64,000 nucleotides of DNA from Microbulbifer sp. VAAF005 (GCF_030012985.1 NZ_CP120233.1:4521001-4585000), one strand, 5' to 3'; positions 11,184-21,286 are shown, counted from the stretch's first letter. Notes: a model not told the origin generated them from the letters alone. Translations and numbers: made by a program.

Positions 11184-11504
11184 ATGAACTTGAGAGAACT
11201 GAACGTAAAATCAGACCTTACTCTTCTTTATATAGATTTGGAGGGCGTCCGTTTTGTAACGTCTCCAATCACCCTGCCGGGACATGCAGAAAGTTGGCTG
11301 CGCGTTGGTATAACCAAAGATTGTGTTCTGGTTGTTCAGACCCCAAAGCGAGCGAGGTCGATCTATGGAGACCGACATGTTTTGTTAGTCGCCATCGTTA
11401 CAGCCAAGCATAGATTTAGTGTTGAGTTAAACAAATTGGCTGGTGTTGTTTTTATGGGGGACGAATTCAAGGTGGAGAATGAACCTAAAGGTAATAAAGG
11501 TTAA
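11184..11504 (+). CDS. small hypothetical protein (106 aa)
   Basis: ATG 11184 follows GAGGAAATAGGA, a good ribosome binding site, which supports a real gene. The product is basic and rich in beta-type stretches (WLRVGITKDCVLVVQT, HVLLVAIVTAKHRFSVEL). The order of an SxLRxG segment and a later VxLVAI/AKxxFSVE segment is faintly like CsrA, but the RNA-binding residues are not clear and I do not assign that family. It is not linked to a neighbour on the same strand. Confidence 0.5.
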   Translation: MNLRELNVKSDLTLLYIDLEGVRFVTSPITLPGHAESWLRVGITKDCVLVVQTPKRARSIYGDRHVLLVAIVTAKHRFSVELNKLAGVVFMGDEFKVENEPKGNKG

Positions 11505-11565
11505 GTCAATCTAGAGTCTTAACTTTCTGTTTGATGTTTTGAGGGAGTGGTCAAAGCGGTAAAAG

Positions 11566-11695
11566 GCCTTGAAGGCTACCTACGCCTGCTGTGTTGCAGC
11601 TTTTGCAAAGGGCTGCAGCTATTTGAGGTGAGCTGCTCCTAATATCTGTAGTCTTTAAAGTCTGCAGGGATATTAAAGAATTGTTCAAAAGCTCC
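11566..11695 (-). repeat. diverged copy of the MITE-like element
   Basis: Matches the reverse complement of about 27744-27875: shared blocks include GGCCTTGAAGGC, CTGCTGTGTTGCAGC, TTTTGCAAAGGGCT and GAGCTGCTCCTAA. It ends in TTGTTCAAAAGCTCC, a decayed form of the terminal repeat. It is an older copy than the 27.7-kb one. Confidence 0.55.
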
Positions 11696-11897
11696 TTCCA
11701 GTTAAATCAGTTTGACTGCCGAATAGTAATCCAAACGATACTTAAACAAAAATATAACTTATTTACTTAGTCGGTTACACGATGAGTACCATGTTTGACT
11801 GTTTTACTGGTTGAAATTCAATAGTGCATTGGGTGTTAAGGTTTTCGCACTCTTACGCAACCTCCCCTGCTTGTGCTGGCCCCGCACAAGCCCCTTT

Positions 11898-11924
11898 GCC
11901 CGGTAGCTTGCCGGGCTTTTTTTT
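11898..11924 (+). terminator. rho-independent terminator
   Basis: GCCCGG and CCGGGC form a stem around a short loop, followed by eight T. It lies 390 bases after the nearest plus-strand gene, so it ends a long transcript from 11184 or an unannotated small RNA. Confidence 0.75.
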
Positions 11925-12108
11925 ACTCCAGTGCTGGCTCCTCATTTCTGCAACTCCAATTTTTTTCAACGCTGAATCCCACGGTCGGTTGTTTCACTGC
12001 TGGTGAATCCAGTTATCTGCTAGAAGGTGGTGTCTTTGGGGCTTTGTTATGTCCCCTTGCAACCGGGGAATTCCTCTTTCCATGCCTAAGGGAAAAAGAA
12101 AAGGAAAT

Positions 12109-12978
12109 ATGACTATGTATTACGTAGTGTCAAAACTTGAGCCTGCTGCGATGATATTAATACGCCTGTTGTTGGGGCTTGTACTGTCGGTTGTTTTTAT
12201 TCTGTCCACAGTCTTTGGCGGTGACGATCAGGGGCATGCCCCGACCATTATGGTCGAGAAGGTGGCCAGCCCAGCCGTAGGGTCGGCCTTTGCAACTCAC
12301 ACCTCTAAATACTCAGCCAAGGCAAATGGGGGGGCGGACGTCGGGGTGGGCAACAAGGTAGCCACCGATATAGGTGGTGACCAGAAGAGTAATGAATTTT
12401 TTAGCACTCGAATTGGTGACTTTTTCAACCGTTCCATAGCTTTAAGTGCGAATGGACTTACCCTTGCCGTGGCCGCCCCCGATGAGGCTAGCGCTGTTGT
12501 TGGTATTAATGATGACCATGCAAATAGTGATTCAGCTGGTTCTGGAGCTGTCTATGTATTTTCCCGTGAGGACGGTACCTGGCATCAACAAGCGTACATC
12601 AAGGCGAGTAACTCTGATGTCTTTGACCGTTTTGGTATCTCAGTAGCCCTGAGTGCAGATGGCCATACCCTGATCATAGGTGCCTATGGAGAGGCTAGCG
12701 CCACAACCGGTATTGATAGAGGTCAGATGAATAATGATTCAGTCGGTTCTGGAGCAGTTTATATGTTTGTCCGCGCGGATGATTCATGGCATCAGCAGGC
12801 GTATATTGAGACAAATCATATCGAGACAGGTGATAGTTTCGGCGGGTCCATCGCCTTGAGCCCGGATGGTCATACTTTAGTTTTCGGAACTCCCAATGAG
12901 GACAGGGCGGCCATCGGTATTATGAGCGATCAGGCCAATGACTCTGCGGAAGATTCAGGTGTCGTATATTTGTACTGA
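12109..12978 (+). CDS. FG-GAP repeat protein, possibly C-terminally short
   Basis: ATG 12109 follows AAAAGGAAAT and is preferred over in-frame starts further upstream. A hydrophobic segment (residues about 15-35) acts as a signal or anchor. Three FG-GAP/integrin-alpha type repeats follow, each with FxxSIALSxDGxTLxxxAP and a following SGAVYxFxRxDxxWHQQAYI. Homologues usually continue for several more repeats, whereas this one stops right after a GVVYLY strand. It may therefore be a truncated member. It is an envelope or secreted protein of unknown ligand; calcium binding is known for the family but not shown here. Confidence 0.7.
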   Translation: MTMYYVVSKLEPAAMILIRLLLGLVLSVVFILSTVFGGDDQGHAPTIMVEKVASPAVGSAFATHTSKYSAKANGGADVGVGNKVATDIGGDQKSNEFFSTRIGDFFNRSIALSANGLTLAVAAPDEASAVVGINDDHANSDSAGSGAVYVFSREDGTWHQQAYIKASNSDVFDRFGISVALSADGHTLIIGAYGEASATTGIDRGQMNNDSVGSGAVYMFVRADDSWHQQAYIETNHIETGDSFGGSIALSPDGHTLVFGTPNEDRAAIGIMSDQANDSAEDSGVVYLY

Positions 12979-14037
12979 GAGGCTGATTATTCCATAAAAA
13001 TGCAACCTTTCTTGCTGCAGTAGTCCATGCAATCAAAAAATAGCCTTCCACAAAAAATCATTAAAATTGATAAGTTGAATTTACCAGTTGGCGGTTATCC
13101 GTGTATACCATCTATTATCTCTCTACTAGAGATTCGAGCATAAAGGAATTGCTGCTGAAATGTTTATAGGTATTTACGGAAAGGGGGAACTTTATACAAA
13201 AAATATTTTCATTGATTGGTAAGTGTTATTCGCAACAAAATCTACTTGTTTCCTGCGCTATGCTACAGAAAATTTGGCCGCCCAAAACTGGCGCGGCCCC
13301 ACCCTGTGAGGAGTGTTCATCATTCAGCCTATTGCCAAGTGTGGTTAGGTTGATCTGGTGGCCGGTTTAGAGTGCATTCATGGGGTAATAGCTGATTACT
13401 ATTTGGTGTCATCATAAGTTTGTAATCTCGAATAGTTTATTTGTGAGCAAGTTCCCTATCTTGTACCTATTACTAACCAATAAATTTCTCAAAAATAGTC
13501 TTTTTCTATTGGTCTTTATGTTCTACGTTGGTGTGCTTGCATAGTGTATATGGCTCCGAATCTACGCCAAGATCTTAAAGTCAAATTGTTGTTTAGAGAT
13601 TTATCGTATTGGTAGGTTAGTTTGCATTCGTTTGAATCAGAGTGGTATTTAGGGATGAAAGTATCTTGAATTGCTTGGATTGTTGATGTGGTCTCAGTCA
13701 GAGACTCACTTGATGAGGCGCCAGTACAGTTTGTTGGATTAACCAGAGGATCGATGCCCCCCTTAAATTGTAATGTTCTGCGTTTTAGGAGATAGAAAGG
13801 CCTACCATAAGCAGAAATCAAGCCGGCTAAAAAATCCCTCTGCTTTTATTTGAGGCATTAAGGTAAATACCTCGATAGTTTAAATGGTAGATAACACGAT
13901 CCAGGGTTAATTTTTTAATAAAATCTTATATGGGGATACCTTCAAAGGATTATATGTTTTCCGGTAAGTTGGTTCTTGCTGGTGAGGTGGTCAGGAGCAT
14001 ATTCCGCTAACTTAGAAATTTAAAAAGGGTCATCGGT
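12979..14037. other. 1-kb AT-rich spacer
   Basis: No supported gene. A 101-codon minus-strand frame (13821-13516) begins at TTG without a ribosome binding site and matches nothing I know. The region could hold decayed continuation of the FG-GAP gene, but I could not read further FG-GAP repeats in any frame. Confidence 0.4.
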
Positions 14038-15141
14038 ATGAGTAAACTCAGTTTCGTGGAGTACCTCTGGATTGATGAAGCGGGTCCGATGCAGCAGATT
14101 CGTTCGAAGGCCAGAGCTCTTAGTTTGCCAGATTGTCCGGTAGTGACGGATTTCCCGTTGTGGACTTTTGACCGCTCCAAGACGGAGCAGTTGGATGATA
14201 GTGATTCCGACTGTTTCCTCAATCCAATTCGAGTCTATCGGGACCCACTACGTGGGCTAAATGACTATATCGTACTTTGTGAGGTACTTGAGGAAGGTAA
14301 AAAAATTCACCTGTCAAATATACGTGCCAGAATAAGAAAAACGTTAGACTGTCTGGAGAGAATTATTGAGCCACAGCTGGGTTTTGAACAGGAATATAAA
14401 CTCATTTCTGATTGCTATCCGTTTCGTTTTTCAGGGGTTGAGGCCTTTTTATTGCAAAGGGTTTATTACTGTGGTGTAGGCAGTGAATCGGTTTATGGGC
14501 GAAAGGTTGCTGAGGCACATGCGAAAGCCTGTATCGATGCTGGAATTCTTATCAGTGAGATCAAAACCATAACGCTGGGGCAATGGGTATTCCGAATCGG
14601 TTATCGTGGTATTGATGGTGAATGTTGCGATGCGCTAACGATAGCGGACGATGTTTGGGTTGCCCGATACCTTTTGAATCGTGTTTGCGAAAGATTTATG
14701 GTGCGCGTATTTTTCAGCAGCAAATATCTTGATGACAGCTGGAAAGGACCTTGCATACGAACTAAGTTTTCGACCGCCATTACTCGAGACCCAGATAAGG
14801 GACAAAAGGCCCTTATGAATATTGTTAATGCGCTTAACGGGAAGTTCAATGTCGAACATGACGATGAACTTATTCGAGAAGCCCGGCCTGTCGTCAGGCA
14901 AGGTTGTGTCTATTTGGAAGGACTACACTCCGGGGTCAATACAGACCCTTATCACATCGGGTACAACCTTATTGCTTCTACCATCGATGACGTTGACGAT
15001 GCTGATGCGTTGCGGTCACTGCGCGAAGCTGGCCTACTTTTGACGAAAAGCCATCGTGATACGGAAGGCAGTGCCAATACATTAAGAGACCGAAGTGGTC
15101 ACACTATCCCAGCGAAAAGTGAGGGTGTTACCCGTGAGTGA
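14038..15141 (+). CDS. glutamine synthetase-like protein (type II fold), altered active site
   Basis: ATG 14038 is preceded by AAAAAGGG. The 367-residue protein follows type II (eukaryote-like) glutamine synthetase: YLWIDEAGPMQQIRSKARAL (residues 9-28), LWTFDRSKTEQ, NPIRVYRDPLRG, then FEQEYKL (about 117), VYYCGVGSESVYGRKVAEAH and ACIDAGILISE. Several catalytic motifs differ. GQWEF is GQWVF (a metal-ligand Glu replaced by Val at 184), the NGAGxHxN loop is KGPCIRTK (His lost), and RLTGxHET is YLEGLHSG. The usual Arg-rich segment near the C-terminus is missing. It could be a gamma-glutamyl ligase of changed specificity or a regulatory pseudoenzyme. Its stop overlaps the start of the hydrolase gene, so the two are translationally coupled. 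Confidence 0.8.
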   Translation: MSKLSFVEYLWIDEAGPMQQIRSKARALSLPDCPVVTDFPLWTFDRSKTEQLDDSDSDCFLNPIRVYRDPLRGLNDYIVLCEVLEEGKKIHLSNIRARIRKTLDCLERIIEPQLGFEQEYKLISDCYPFRFSGVEAFLLQRVYYCGVGSESVYGRKVAEAHAKACIDAGILISEIKTITLGQWVFRIGYRGIDGECCDALTIADDVWVARYLLNRVCERFMVRVFFSSKYLDDSWKGPCIRTKFSTAITRDPDKGQKALMNIVNALNGKFNVEHDDELIREARPVVRQGCVYLEGLHSGVNTDPYHIGYNLIASTIDDVDDADALRSLREAGLLLTKSHRDTEGSANTLRDRSGHTIPAKSEGVTRE

Positions 15142-16045
15142 ATTTTGGAATTGCTTTACTCGTGAGAAAACGGACGAACAATATAATCCCGTTTTGTGGA
15201 CACATCGCCTCCCTACAGATCTTCTTTTGCCGTCTCATGCAGAGTTTACTGGAAGTCGCAGTTTAACTTATCGCAAAGCGATTAAGGACGGTTTACAAAC
15301 TGTCAGTTTTGGGAAAGGGGACTACTCGGGCTCGATGGATGTATTCAGGCCGGATAAAGTCCCTGAAAATGCTCCGGTTGTAATTTATATTCACGGTGGT
15401 TGGTGGCAGTGGTTTTCAAAAGAACAGTTTTCTTTTCTGGCCAAGCCTTTTAATAAAGAAGGATTTGCAGTGTATATGCCGGGTTACCGTATGGCCACGG
15501 ACTGGAAAAATGATACTCCAATGGAGTCTATTGTCGCGCAGATGCAGTGGGCAGTGGCGAGCGTACTAAAAGAGGCCGAGGAAAAAGGATCTCCATCTGT
15601 ATACTTAGTGGGGCACTCGGTTGGGGGGCAGCTGGTGGCATTATTACATCAGACAGATTGGAGTCAATTTGGCGTTCCGGTAACTGCTCAACGTAAATTT
15701 AAAGGTGCATTCTCCCTCGCTGGCATATTTGATGTTCGCCCATTGGTTAATAGTTTTTTCAATGATCTCATTAAGATGTCGATGGAATCTGCTGAAAAGG
15801 TAAGTCCCCAGATGCTAGTGTCTGGTATTGATACAACAAGATGCCCGCTACATTTAATAGTGCCTGAATTTGATACTCTGGAATTTTTTCGGCAGACCAA
15901 AGAGTATCAAGAGAAAATGCTAGAAATGGATAATCCCTGTTATTTCAAATTAGCTAATAATCGGGACCATCTTGATCTGATAGAAAAATTAGTCGATGAC
16001 CAAGATGAAGTCCTTGCCTATATGCTTGAGAATATGAAAGCCTAG
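15134..16045 (+). CDS. alpha/beta hydrolase, arylformamidase-like
   Basis: GTG 15134 overlaps the preceding stop by 8 bases and has GAGGG upstream; a start at 15095 would lie deep inside the previous gene. The 303-residue protein has the HGG(W)W oxyanion motif of kynurenine formamidases, the nucleophile elbow GHSVGG, an acid in PEFDTLEF and a final His in NRDHLDLIE. No tryptophan-catabolic genes are nearby, so the real substrate may be an amide or ester related to the product of the upstream GS-like protein. That pairing is inferred from the overlap only. Confidence 0.85.
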   Translation: MSEFWNCFTREKTDEQYNPVLWTHRLPTDLLLPSHAEFTGSRSLTYRKAIKDGLQTVSFGKGDYSGSMDVFRPDKVPENAPVVIYIHGGWWQWFSKEQFSFLAKPFNKEGFAVYMPGYRMATDWKNDTPMESIVAQMQWAVASVLKEAEEKGSPSVYLVGHSVGGQLVALLHQTDWSQFGVPVTAQRKFKGAFSLAGIFDVRPLVNSFFNDLIKMSMESAEKVSPQMLVSGIDTTRCPLHLIVPEFDTLEFFRQTKEYQEKMLEMDNPCYFKLANNRDHLDLIEKLVDDQDEVLAYMLENMKA

Positions 16046-16230
16046 CGACGATTTAGTCTTTTGAAGTCCTCTTAGGCGGCAAAAACATTTTGCCGTTTGA
16101 TGACTGCTGCTGTATCGGCGACAGTGTCAATTTTGTGTGGGAGTGAGGGGCGGCGCTTTAGAGACAAGCGTCTATATAAGTTCTATTGACGAATTATAAT
16201 GGGCGCCTGTTTTCTCCTCCTGGATAGATT

Positions 16231-18047
16231 ATGCCGAGACCCAAATCCACTGTCTCTTTGGATGAGGTGCACTGGGGTGCACTCAAAACCCTCTTCCCCT
16301 ACTTATTGGAGTTCCGCCGCGCCGTAGTCTTGGCGATCCTCTGCCTGATTGGCGCCAAGGTTGCGGGTGTTACCCTGCCATTTTTGCTCAAACATATTGT
16401 CGATGACCTGGATAGTGCTGGGGGCCTGGCCCAGGCAGTGGCATTACCTTTGGGGCTGCTGTTGGCCTATGGGGCTGTGCGCCTTTCCAGCACTCTGTTT
16501 GGCGAACTGCGAGACACGATTTTTGGCCGTGTCACCGAGCGGGCCCAGCGGCGGATCGGATTGGAAGTGTTCCAGCATTTGCACAAGCTGGACCTGGATT
16601 TTCACCTGAACCGCCGTACCGGCGGGCTCTCTCGGGATATTGAGCGGGGCAATAGCGGCATCGGGTTCCTGATGCGGTTTATGGTCTTCAATATCGTACC
16701 CACGCTGGTAGAGATAGCTATGGTGGCGGGGTTGCTCTGGTGGAATTACAGCGGCTTATTTGCGCTATTAGTGCTGGCCGCAGTGATTATTTATATCGGC
16801 TTTTCAGTGGTAGCCACTGAATGGCGTACGCGCTTTGTCAGGGAGTTGAATGAGGCGGAGTCACAGGCCAGCAGCCGTGCAGTTGATAGTCTGCTCAACT
16901 ATGAGACCGTTAAGTACTTTGCCAATGAGCGACATGAATCCGGTCACTATGACCGGGAGCTGGCCAGTTGGGAGAAGGCGCGGCGTAAGAACAGGCTGTC
17001 CCTGTTTGGCCTAAATAGTGGCCAGGCGCTGATTATTGCCAGCGCAATGTGTGCAGCAATGGTTCTTGCCGCAGTAGGAGTCACCAAAGGCACTATGACC
17101 ATCGGTGACTTCGTATTGGTAAATGCCTTTATGATGCAGATCTTTATACCGCTAAATTTCCTCGGCTTTGTGTACCGGGAGATGAAAGGGGCACTGGCAA
17201 ATATTGAGAAGATGTTCTCTTTACTTGCGGTAAAACCTGCTGTGGAAGATCTTCCCCAGGCGCCCCCCTCACCGTGATGGAGGGCCGAATTGAGTTTGAT
17301 AACGTCCAGTTTGGCTACAAAGATAATCGCCAGATCCTCAAAGGTATCAGCTTTGCTGTGGAACCACGGCAAAAAGTGGCAATTGTTGGCGCTAGCGGCG
17401 CAGGTAAGTCCACCCTCTTTAAGCTCCTGTTTCGTTTTTATGACGCTAACAGCGGTTCAATTTCCATTGATGGCCAGGATATTCGCAGTGTTTCCCAGGA
17501 GTCGCTGCGCAGGACTATTGGTGTTGTGCCTCAGGATGCAGTGTTGTTCAATCAGTCGATCCGGGACAACGTGCGTTACGGACGTGTAGATGCCTCAGAT
17601 ACTGAGGTGGATGAGGCGATCCGCCACGCCCAGCTGGAAGGCTTTGTTCAGCAGCTGCCAGAGGGAGCCGATACCCTGGTGGGGGAGCGGGGTCTCAAAT
17701 TGTCCGGAGGGGAAAAGCAGCGGGTTGCTATCGCTCGGGCCCTGCTGAAAAAGCCTCCGATTATGATCTTTGACGAAGCGACCTCATCTCTCGACAGCCA
17801 CTCAGAGCAGGGCATAGTGGCATCTCTGCAGGATATTGCCCGCGAGCAGACATCATTAGTGATCGCTCACCGCCTCTCCACAATTGTGGATGCGGACTGC
17901 ATTCTGGTAATGGATCAGGGCGGAATAGTCGAGCAGGGAGCCCACCGGGAATTGATGCAGGCTGATGGACACTACGCGGCCCTCTGGCGTATGCAGCAAC
18001 AGGAGCGTGGAACTGAGACCCAAGCAGCCGAGGTGCCTACGCCATGA
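16231..18047 (+). pseudogene. HMT/ATM-type ABC transporter, permease plus ATPase, one-base frameshift
   Basis: The permease half reads 16231-17277 (six-helix exporter domain) and the ATPase half 17274-18047. The ATPase half has Walker A GASGAGKST, LSGGEKQR, Walker B IMIFDEATSSLD and the H-loop IAHRLST. Family members are single chains of about 600 residues. Adding one C to the C6 tract at about 17262 gives APPLTVMEGRIEFDNV and a seamless 605-residue protein. As written, the halves overlap by TGATG, so reinitiation could still give two subunits. Mitochondrial Atm1/HMT1 relatives export glutathione- or sulfur-containing metal adducts across the inner membrane. A TATAAT lies at 16195-16200. Confidence 0.82.
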
Positions 18048-18113
18048 CGGTTGATAAATCCCTACAGCCAGACTAATGTGGCGCCGATACAAAAAAATGA
18101 TAGGCAGAGCGAT

Positions 18114-19835
18114 ATGACCATTCCTTTTCAGGCTACCAAGATAGCGGCAGCAGTGTTGGCACTGGCCCTTGTTGGCGCTTGTTCCAAAAAAGAGCAGCAG
18201 CCCGAAGAAGTTGCCAAAGCGGAAGCTGAGGCTCAGATTGTAGAGTCCAAGACTGTACCTGTGCCCTCAGGCCAAAAGGTAGAAGATGCGGATAAGCGTT
18301 TTGATATCTATGTACCGGTTGAGCTCACTGCAAATCTAAGCGGTCTCTCCGACAACCAGCGCAAAATGATTGGCCTGCTGATTGATGCCAGCCAGATTAT
18401 GGATCGCTTGTTCTGGTTGCAATCCTACGGCCCAGCTGAGGAATTGCTGCCGGATATTGAAGACAACCGCGCTCGTAAGTTTGCCGATATCAACTATGGC
18501 CCCTGGGATCGCCTTAACGACAATAAGCCGTTTATTGTTGGTTATGGAGATAAGCCCCTGGGTGCTAACTTCTACCCAGCGGATATGACCCGCGAAGAGT
18601 TCGAGAAATGGGACCAGGCAGGAAAAGACGGCTTGTACTCGCTGGTACGCCGCAATGAGTCTGGCAGTCTCGAACTGGTGCCTTACAACGAAGCCTACAA
18701 TGCGGACCTGAATAAGGCGGCCAGCATTCTGCGCCAGGCAGCTGAATTGGCTGAGAGCAAGGAATTTGCTAACTACCTCACTATGCGTGCCGATGCACTT
18801 CTCTCCGATAATTTCCGCCCCAGTGATATGGCCTGGATGGATATGAAGGAGAATGATATCGATGTGGTTATTGGTCCTATTGAAAACTATGAAGACCAGC
18901 TGTTTGCCTATCGTACCGCTTATGAGTCTTACGTCCTGCTGAAAGACAAAGAGTGGAGTAAAAAACTGGCCAAGTTTGCCGCTCTGCTGCCCGAGCTGCA
19001 GAAGGGTTTGCCGGTTGAGGAAAAATACAAATCTGAAGAGCCCGGTACTGATTCAGACTTGAATGCCTACGATGTACTCTTCTACGCCGGCCACAGTAAT
19101 GCTGGCTCCAAGACTATCGCCATTAACCTTCCCAATGATGAGGAAGTACAGCTGGCCAAAGGCACTCGACGTTTGCAGCTGAAGAATGCAATGCAGGCCA
19201 AGTTTGACAAGATCCTGGTGCCGATCAGCGATGTATTGATCGCAGAAGATCAGCGCAAGAATATTACCTTCCCGGCTTTCTTTGCCAACACCATGTTCCA
19301 CGAAGTGGCCCACGGTTTGGGAATTAAAAAGACCGTAGAAGGCGGCAATAATGTTCGCCAGGCTTTGAAGGAAACCTCCTCCGCCCTGGAAGAAGGTAAG
19401 GCTGATATCCTCGGTCTGTACATGGTTACCCGCTTGCATGAAAAAGGTGAGTTGGAAGAGGGCCAGTTGATGGATAACTATGTCACCTTCTTGGCGGGTA
19501 TCTTCCGCAGCGTACGTTTTGGTGCGGCCAGTGCCCACGGTAAAGCCAACATGATGCGCTTTAACTACTTTAAGGAGCAGGGTGCCTTCACTCGCGATCC
19601 CAAGACTGGTCAATACAGTGTTGATTTTGAAAAGATGCAACAGGCGATGACCAACTTGTCTCGTTTAATCATTACTATTCAGGGTGATGGCGATTACGAG
19701 AAAGCCAAATCATTGCTGGAGACCAAAGGCGTAATTGGCCCTGAACTGCAGGCTGATTTGGATCGCTTGGCCGAGGCCAATATTCCGGTTGACGTTACCT
19801 TTATTCAGGGTAAAGAAGTACTCGGTTTGAAGTAA
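18114..19835 (+). CDS. M49-like zinc metallopeptidase lipoprotein (DPP III-related)
   Basis: ATG 18114 gives a lipoprotein signal (LALALVGAC, Cys acylated), so it is membrane-anchored and periplasm-facing. The 573-residue protein carries HEVAHGLG (about residues 396-403) and EEGKAD (about 426-431), the zinc and catalytic motifs of the dipeptidyl-peptidase III family. The zinc motif here is HExxH rather than the HExxxH typical of the family. A charged linker follows the lipobox. It starts 66 bases after the ABC transporter gene and ends at a strong terminator. Confidence 0.85.
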   Translation: MTIPFQATKIAAAVLALALVGACSKKEQQPEEVAKAEAEAQIVESKTVPVPSGQKVEDADKRFDIYVPVELTANLSGLSDNQRKMIGLLIDASQIMDRLFWLQSYGPAEELLPDIEDNRARKFADINYGPWDRLNDNKPFIVGYGDKPLGANFYPADMTREEFEKWDQAGKDGLYSLVRRNESGSLELVPYNEAYNADLNKAASILRQAAELAESKEFANYLTMRADALLSDNFRPSDMAWMDMKENDIDVVIGPIENYEDQLFAYRTAYESYVLLKDKEWSKKLAKFAALLPELQKGLPVEEKYKSEEPGTDSDLNAYDVLFYAGHSNAGSKTIAINLPNDEEVQLAKGTRRLQLKNAMQAKFDKILVPISDVLIAEDQRKNITFPAFFANTMFHEVAHGLGIKKTVEGGNNVRQALKETSSALEEGKADILGLYMVTRLHEKGELEEGQLMDNYVTFLAGIFRSVRFGAASAHGKANMMRFNYFKEQGAFTRDPKTGQYSVDFEKMQQAMTNLSRLIITIQGDGDYEKAKSLLETKGVIGPELQADLDRLAEANIPVDVTFIQGKEVLGLK

Positions 19836-19852
19836 TTTTCTTACCTTTTGTT

Positions 19853-19882
19853 TAAAAAACCCGGCACCCGCCGGGTTTTTTT
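19853..19882 (+). terminator. rho-independent terminator
   Basis: CCCGGC and GCCGGG form a stem closed by ACCC, flanked by an A run and seven T. It follows the M49-type peptidase gene by 18 bases. Confidence 0.9.
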
Positions 19883-20054
19883 GTGCCCCTAAACTTTATC
19901 CCCGCACGATTTGTAATTTTCCCCGCTGATTGCAGCTTAGTACTTTAAGTACTTTTTCTTATGGCGGAATTAATAGTCACGTCCAAACTAAGGAGGCGGT
20001 CTGTATCCCGGGCAAGGAAATCCAACTCTTATACACAATTGATAGAGGTTTTAC

Positions 20055-20879
20055 ATGGATATTAAACAGTCAGTTATTAAGTCATTAATATTAGGCGTAA
20101 TGGGGCTATTTACAGCGTCATACTCTTTTGTAGCTTCAGCTCAGGTATCCTGTGGTGATGTTATTACAACCGCCGAAGTGCTTACACAGGATTTATCCTG
20201 TGACCTTACTGCTGCTGAGCCAGATGCCCTTACGATAGTTGGTCCTGAAGGTAGTTTGAGTATGGGAGATTTTTCTGTGACCTGTGATACAGGTGCGGGA
20301 TTTGGCGGTGCTGGAATACGTATCCTGGGTCAAGGTGCGGTGTTGACTGGCGGCACCATTAATGAATGTTTTGACAATATTTTTATAGGCGGTGTGGGTT
20401 ATCACACGGTGGTCGGAACTGAGCTAGTTGGTAGTGTTGACGATGGTATTGATATTGACAGTATCTTTAACAATATTAGTGGATGCATAATCACTGATAG
20501 TGGTCGGGTAGGTGTTGATATGGATGATGATTTTAATACTCTCTCTTCTTGTGTTGTATCGCTCAGTGTCTCTGATGGAATTCAGGTAGATGATAGCTTT
20601 TCAAATGTGTTCAATAATATATCTACATCCAATGGTGGAGCAGGAATTCTAATCGAGGGCTCATCCAGTAATATAATCTCCCAAAATTTAATAGCAAGTA
20701 ATGATGGTGGAGGTATCGTTTTGGAATTCACGAGTTCGACTAATAATGTCATAACTGGAAATTTCTCTGAACTTAATCTTTCCTTTGATTTATATGATAC
20801 GGTTGACCCCGATTGTAGTGGCACCAACACTTGGTACGCTAATGTTGCCATTACTAAAAGTCCAAGCTGCCTGGATTGA
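20055..20879 (+). CDS. secreted right-handed beta-helix protein, paralogue 1
   Basis: ATG 20055 with AGAGG upstream. The 274 residues comprise a signal peptide ending near ASAQ, then the family N-terminal motif (SCGDVITTAEVLTQDLSCDL, LTIVGPEGSL). Short parallel beta-helix rungs rich in NxI, SDGI and GGAGI follow. The end motif is TNTWYANVAITKSPSCLD. It belongs to a five-member family in this window (20055, 24724, 25768, 27488 minus, 40333). These resemble PbH1/NosD-type beta-helices but lack obvious lyase catalytic residues. A surface-binding or structural role is inferred from the neighbouring amyloid-like genes. Asp is unusually common in the central rungs. Confidence 0.8.
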   Translation: MDIKQSVIKSLILGVMGLFTASYSFVASAQVSCGDVITTAEVLTQDLSCDLTAAEPDALTIVGPEGSLSMGDFSVTCDTGAGFGGAGIRILGQGAVLTGGTINECFDNIFIGGVGYHTVVGTELVGSVDDGIDIDSIFNNISGCIITDSGRVGVDMDDDFNTLSSCVVSLSVSDGIQVDDSFSNVFNNISTSNGGAGILIEGSSSNIISQNLIASNDGGGIVLEFTSSTNNVITGNFSELNLSFDLYDTVDPDCSGTNTWYANVAITKSPSCLD

Positions 20880-20900
20880 ATTTTTTGGCGATTTTCGAAA

Positions 20901-21038
20901 CTTACTAAAAAGGGAGAAGGAAAGAATACACTGCGCTCGGGACCCTATGAGGCATGGATGCCGATTAGGAGCTTACAGGGATGTATTCACTGCGTGTCTC
21001 GAGTGCGGTGTATTCTTTCCTTCCACCCCAGTAGTAAG
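20901..21038. repeat. 138-bp palindromic element, copy A
   Basis: The left arm (20901-20942) and the reverse complement of the right arm (20997-21038) align over about 40 bases; both include GGAAAGAATACAC and begin CTTACT. A second copy of equal length lies at 46916-47053. The ends are terminal inverted repeats of a MITE-like element, or one long hairpin. No coding capacity. The remaining spacer to 21286 shows nothing else. Confidence 0.75.
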
Positions 21039-21286
21039 TTGTGTCTCTTAGGCGATTCAATTGAATAGTGAGAGCTAACCTAAACTTGAGCCGCCTTTTG
21101 GTTTCTTTAAGTTTGTGAGGCGATTCAAAAAAAATAGCTGTTTGTGATGAGGCATTGATGGCTATGAACCGTAGTGTTGTTAATGCACAATAAATTTGAT
21201 GCTATATTCTAATTGTTTGGCGGTTAAGCGGTATAATTGAAGCTCCCAATTGATCAATATAATTCAACTATAACAATGGATTAATT

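Larger units (their letters stand above)
11505..12108. other. intergenic region with a diverged MITE and a terminator
   Basis: About 600 bases with no supported gene. It contains a degraded copy of the 27.7-kb MITE-like element (11566-11695) and a strong rho-independent terminator (11898-11924), and it ends in the leader of the FG-GAP gene. Confidence 0.5.

Noticed and set aside
11184..11504. CsrA homologue
   Set aside because: Only a loose order of hydrophobic segments matches; the RNA-binding residues are not recognisable.
13516..13821. 101-codon minus-strand frame
   Set aside because: TTG start without ribosome binding site, no motif; kept only as part of the spacer description.
17274..18047. 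ATPase half as a true separate ABC subunit
   Set aside because: A TGATG overlap allows reinitiation, but one added C in a C6 run gives the standard fused chain, and the same pattern recurs at other loci.
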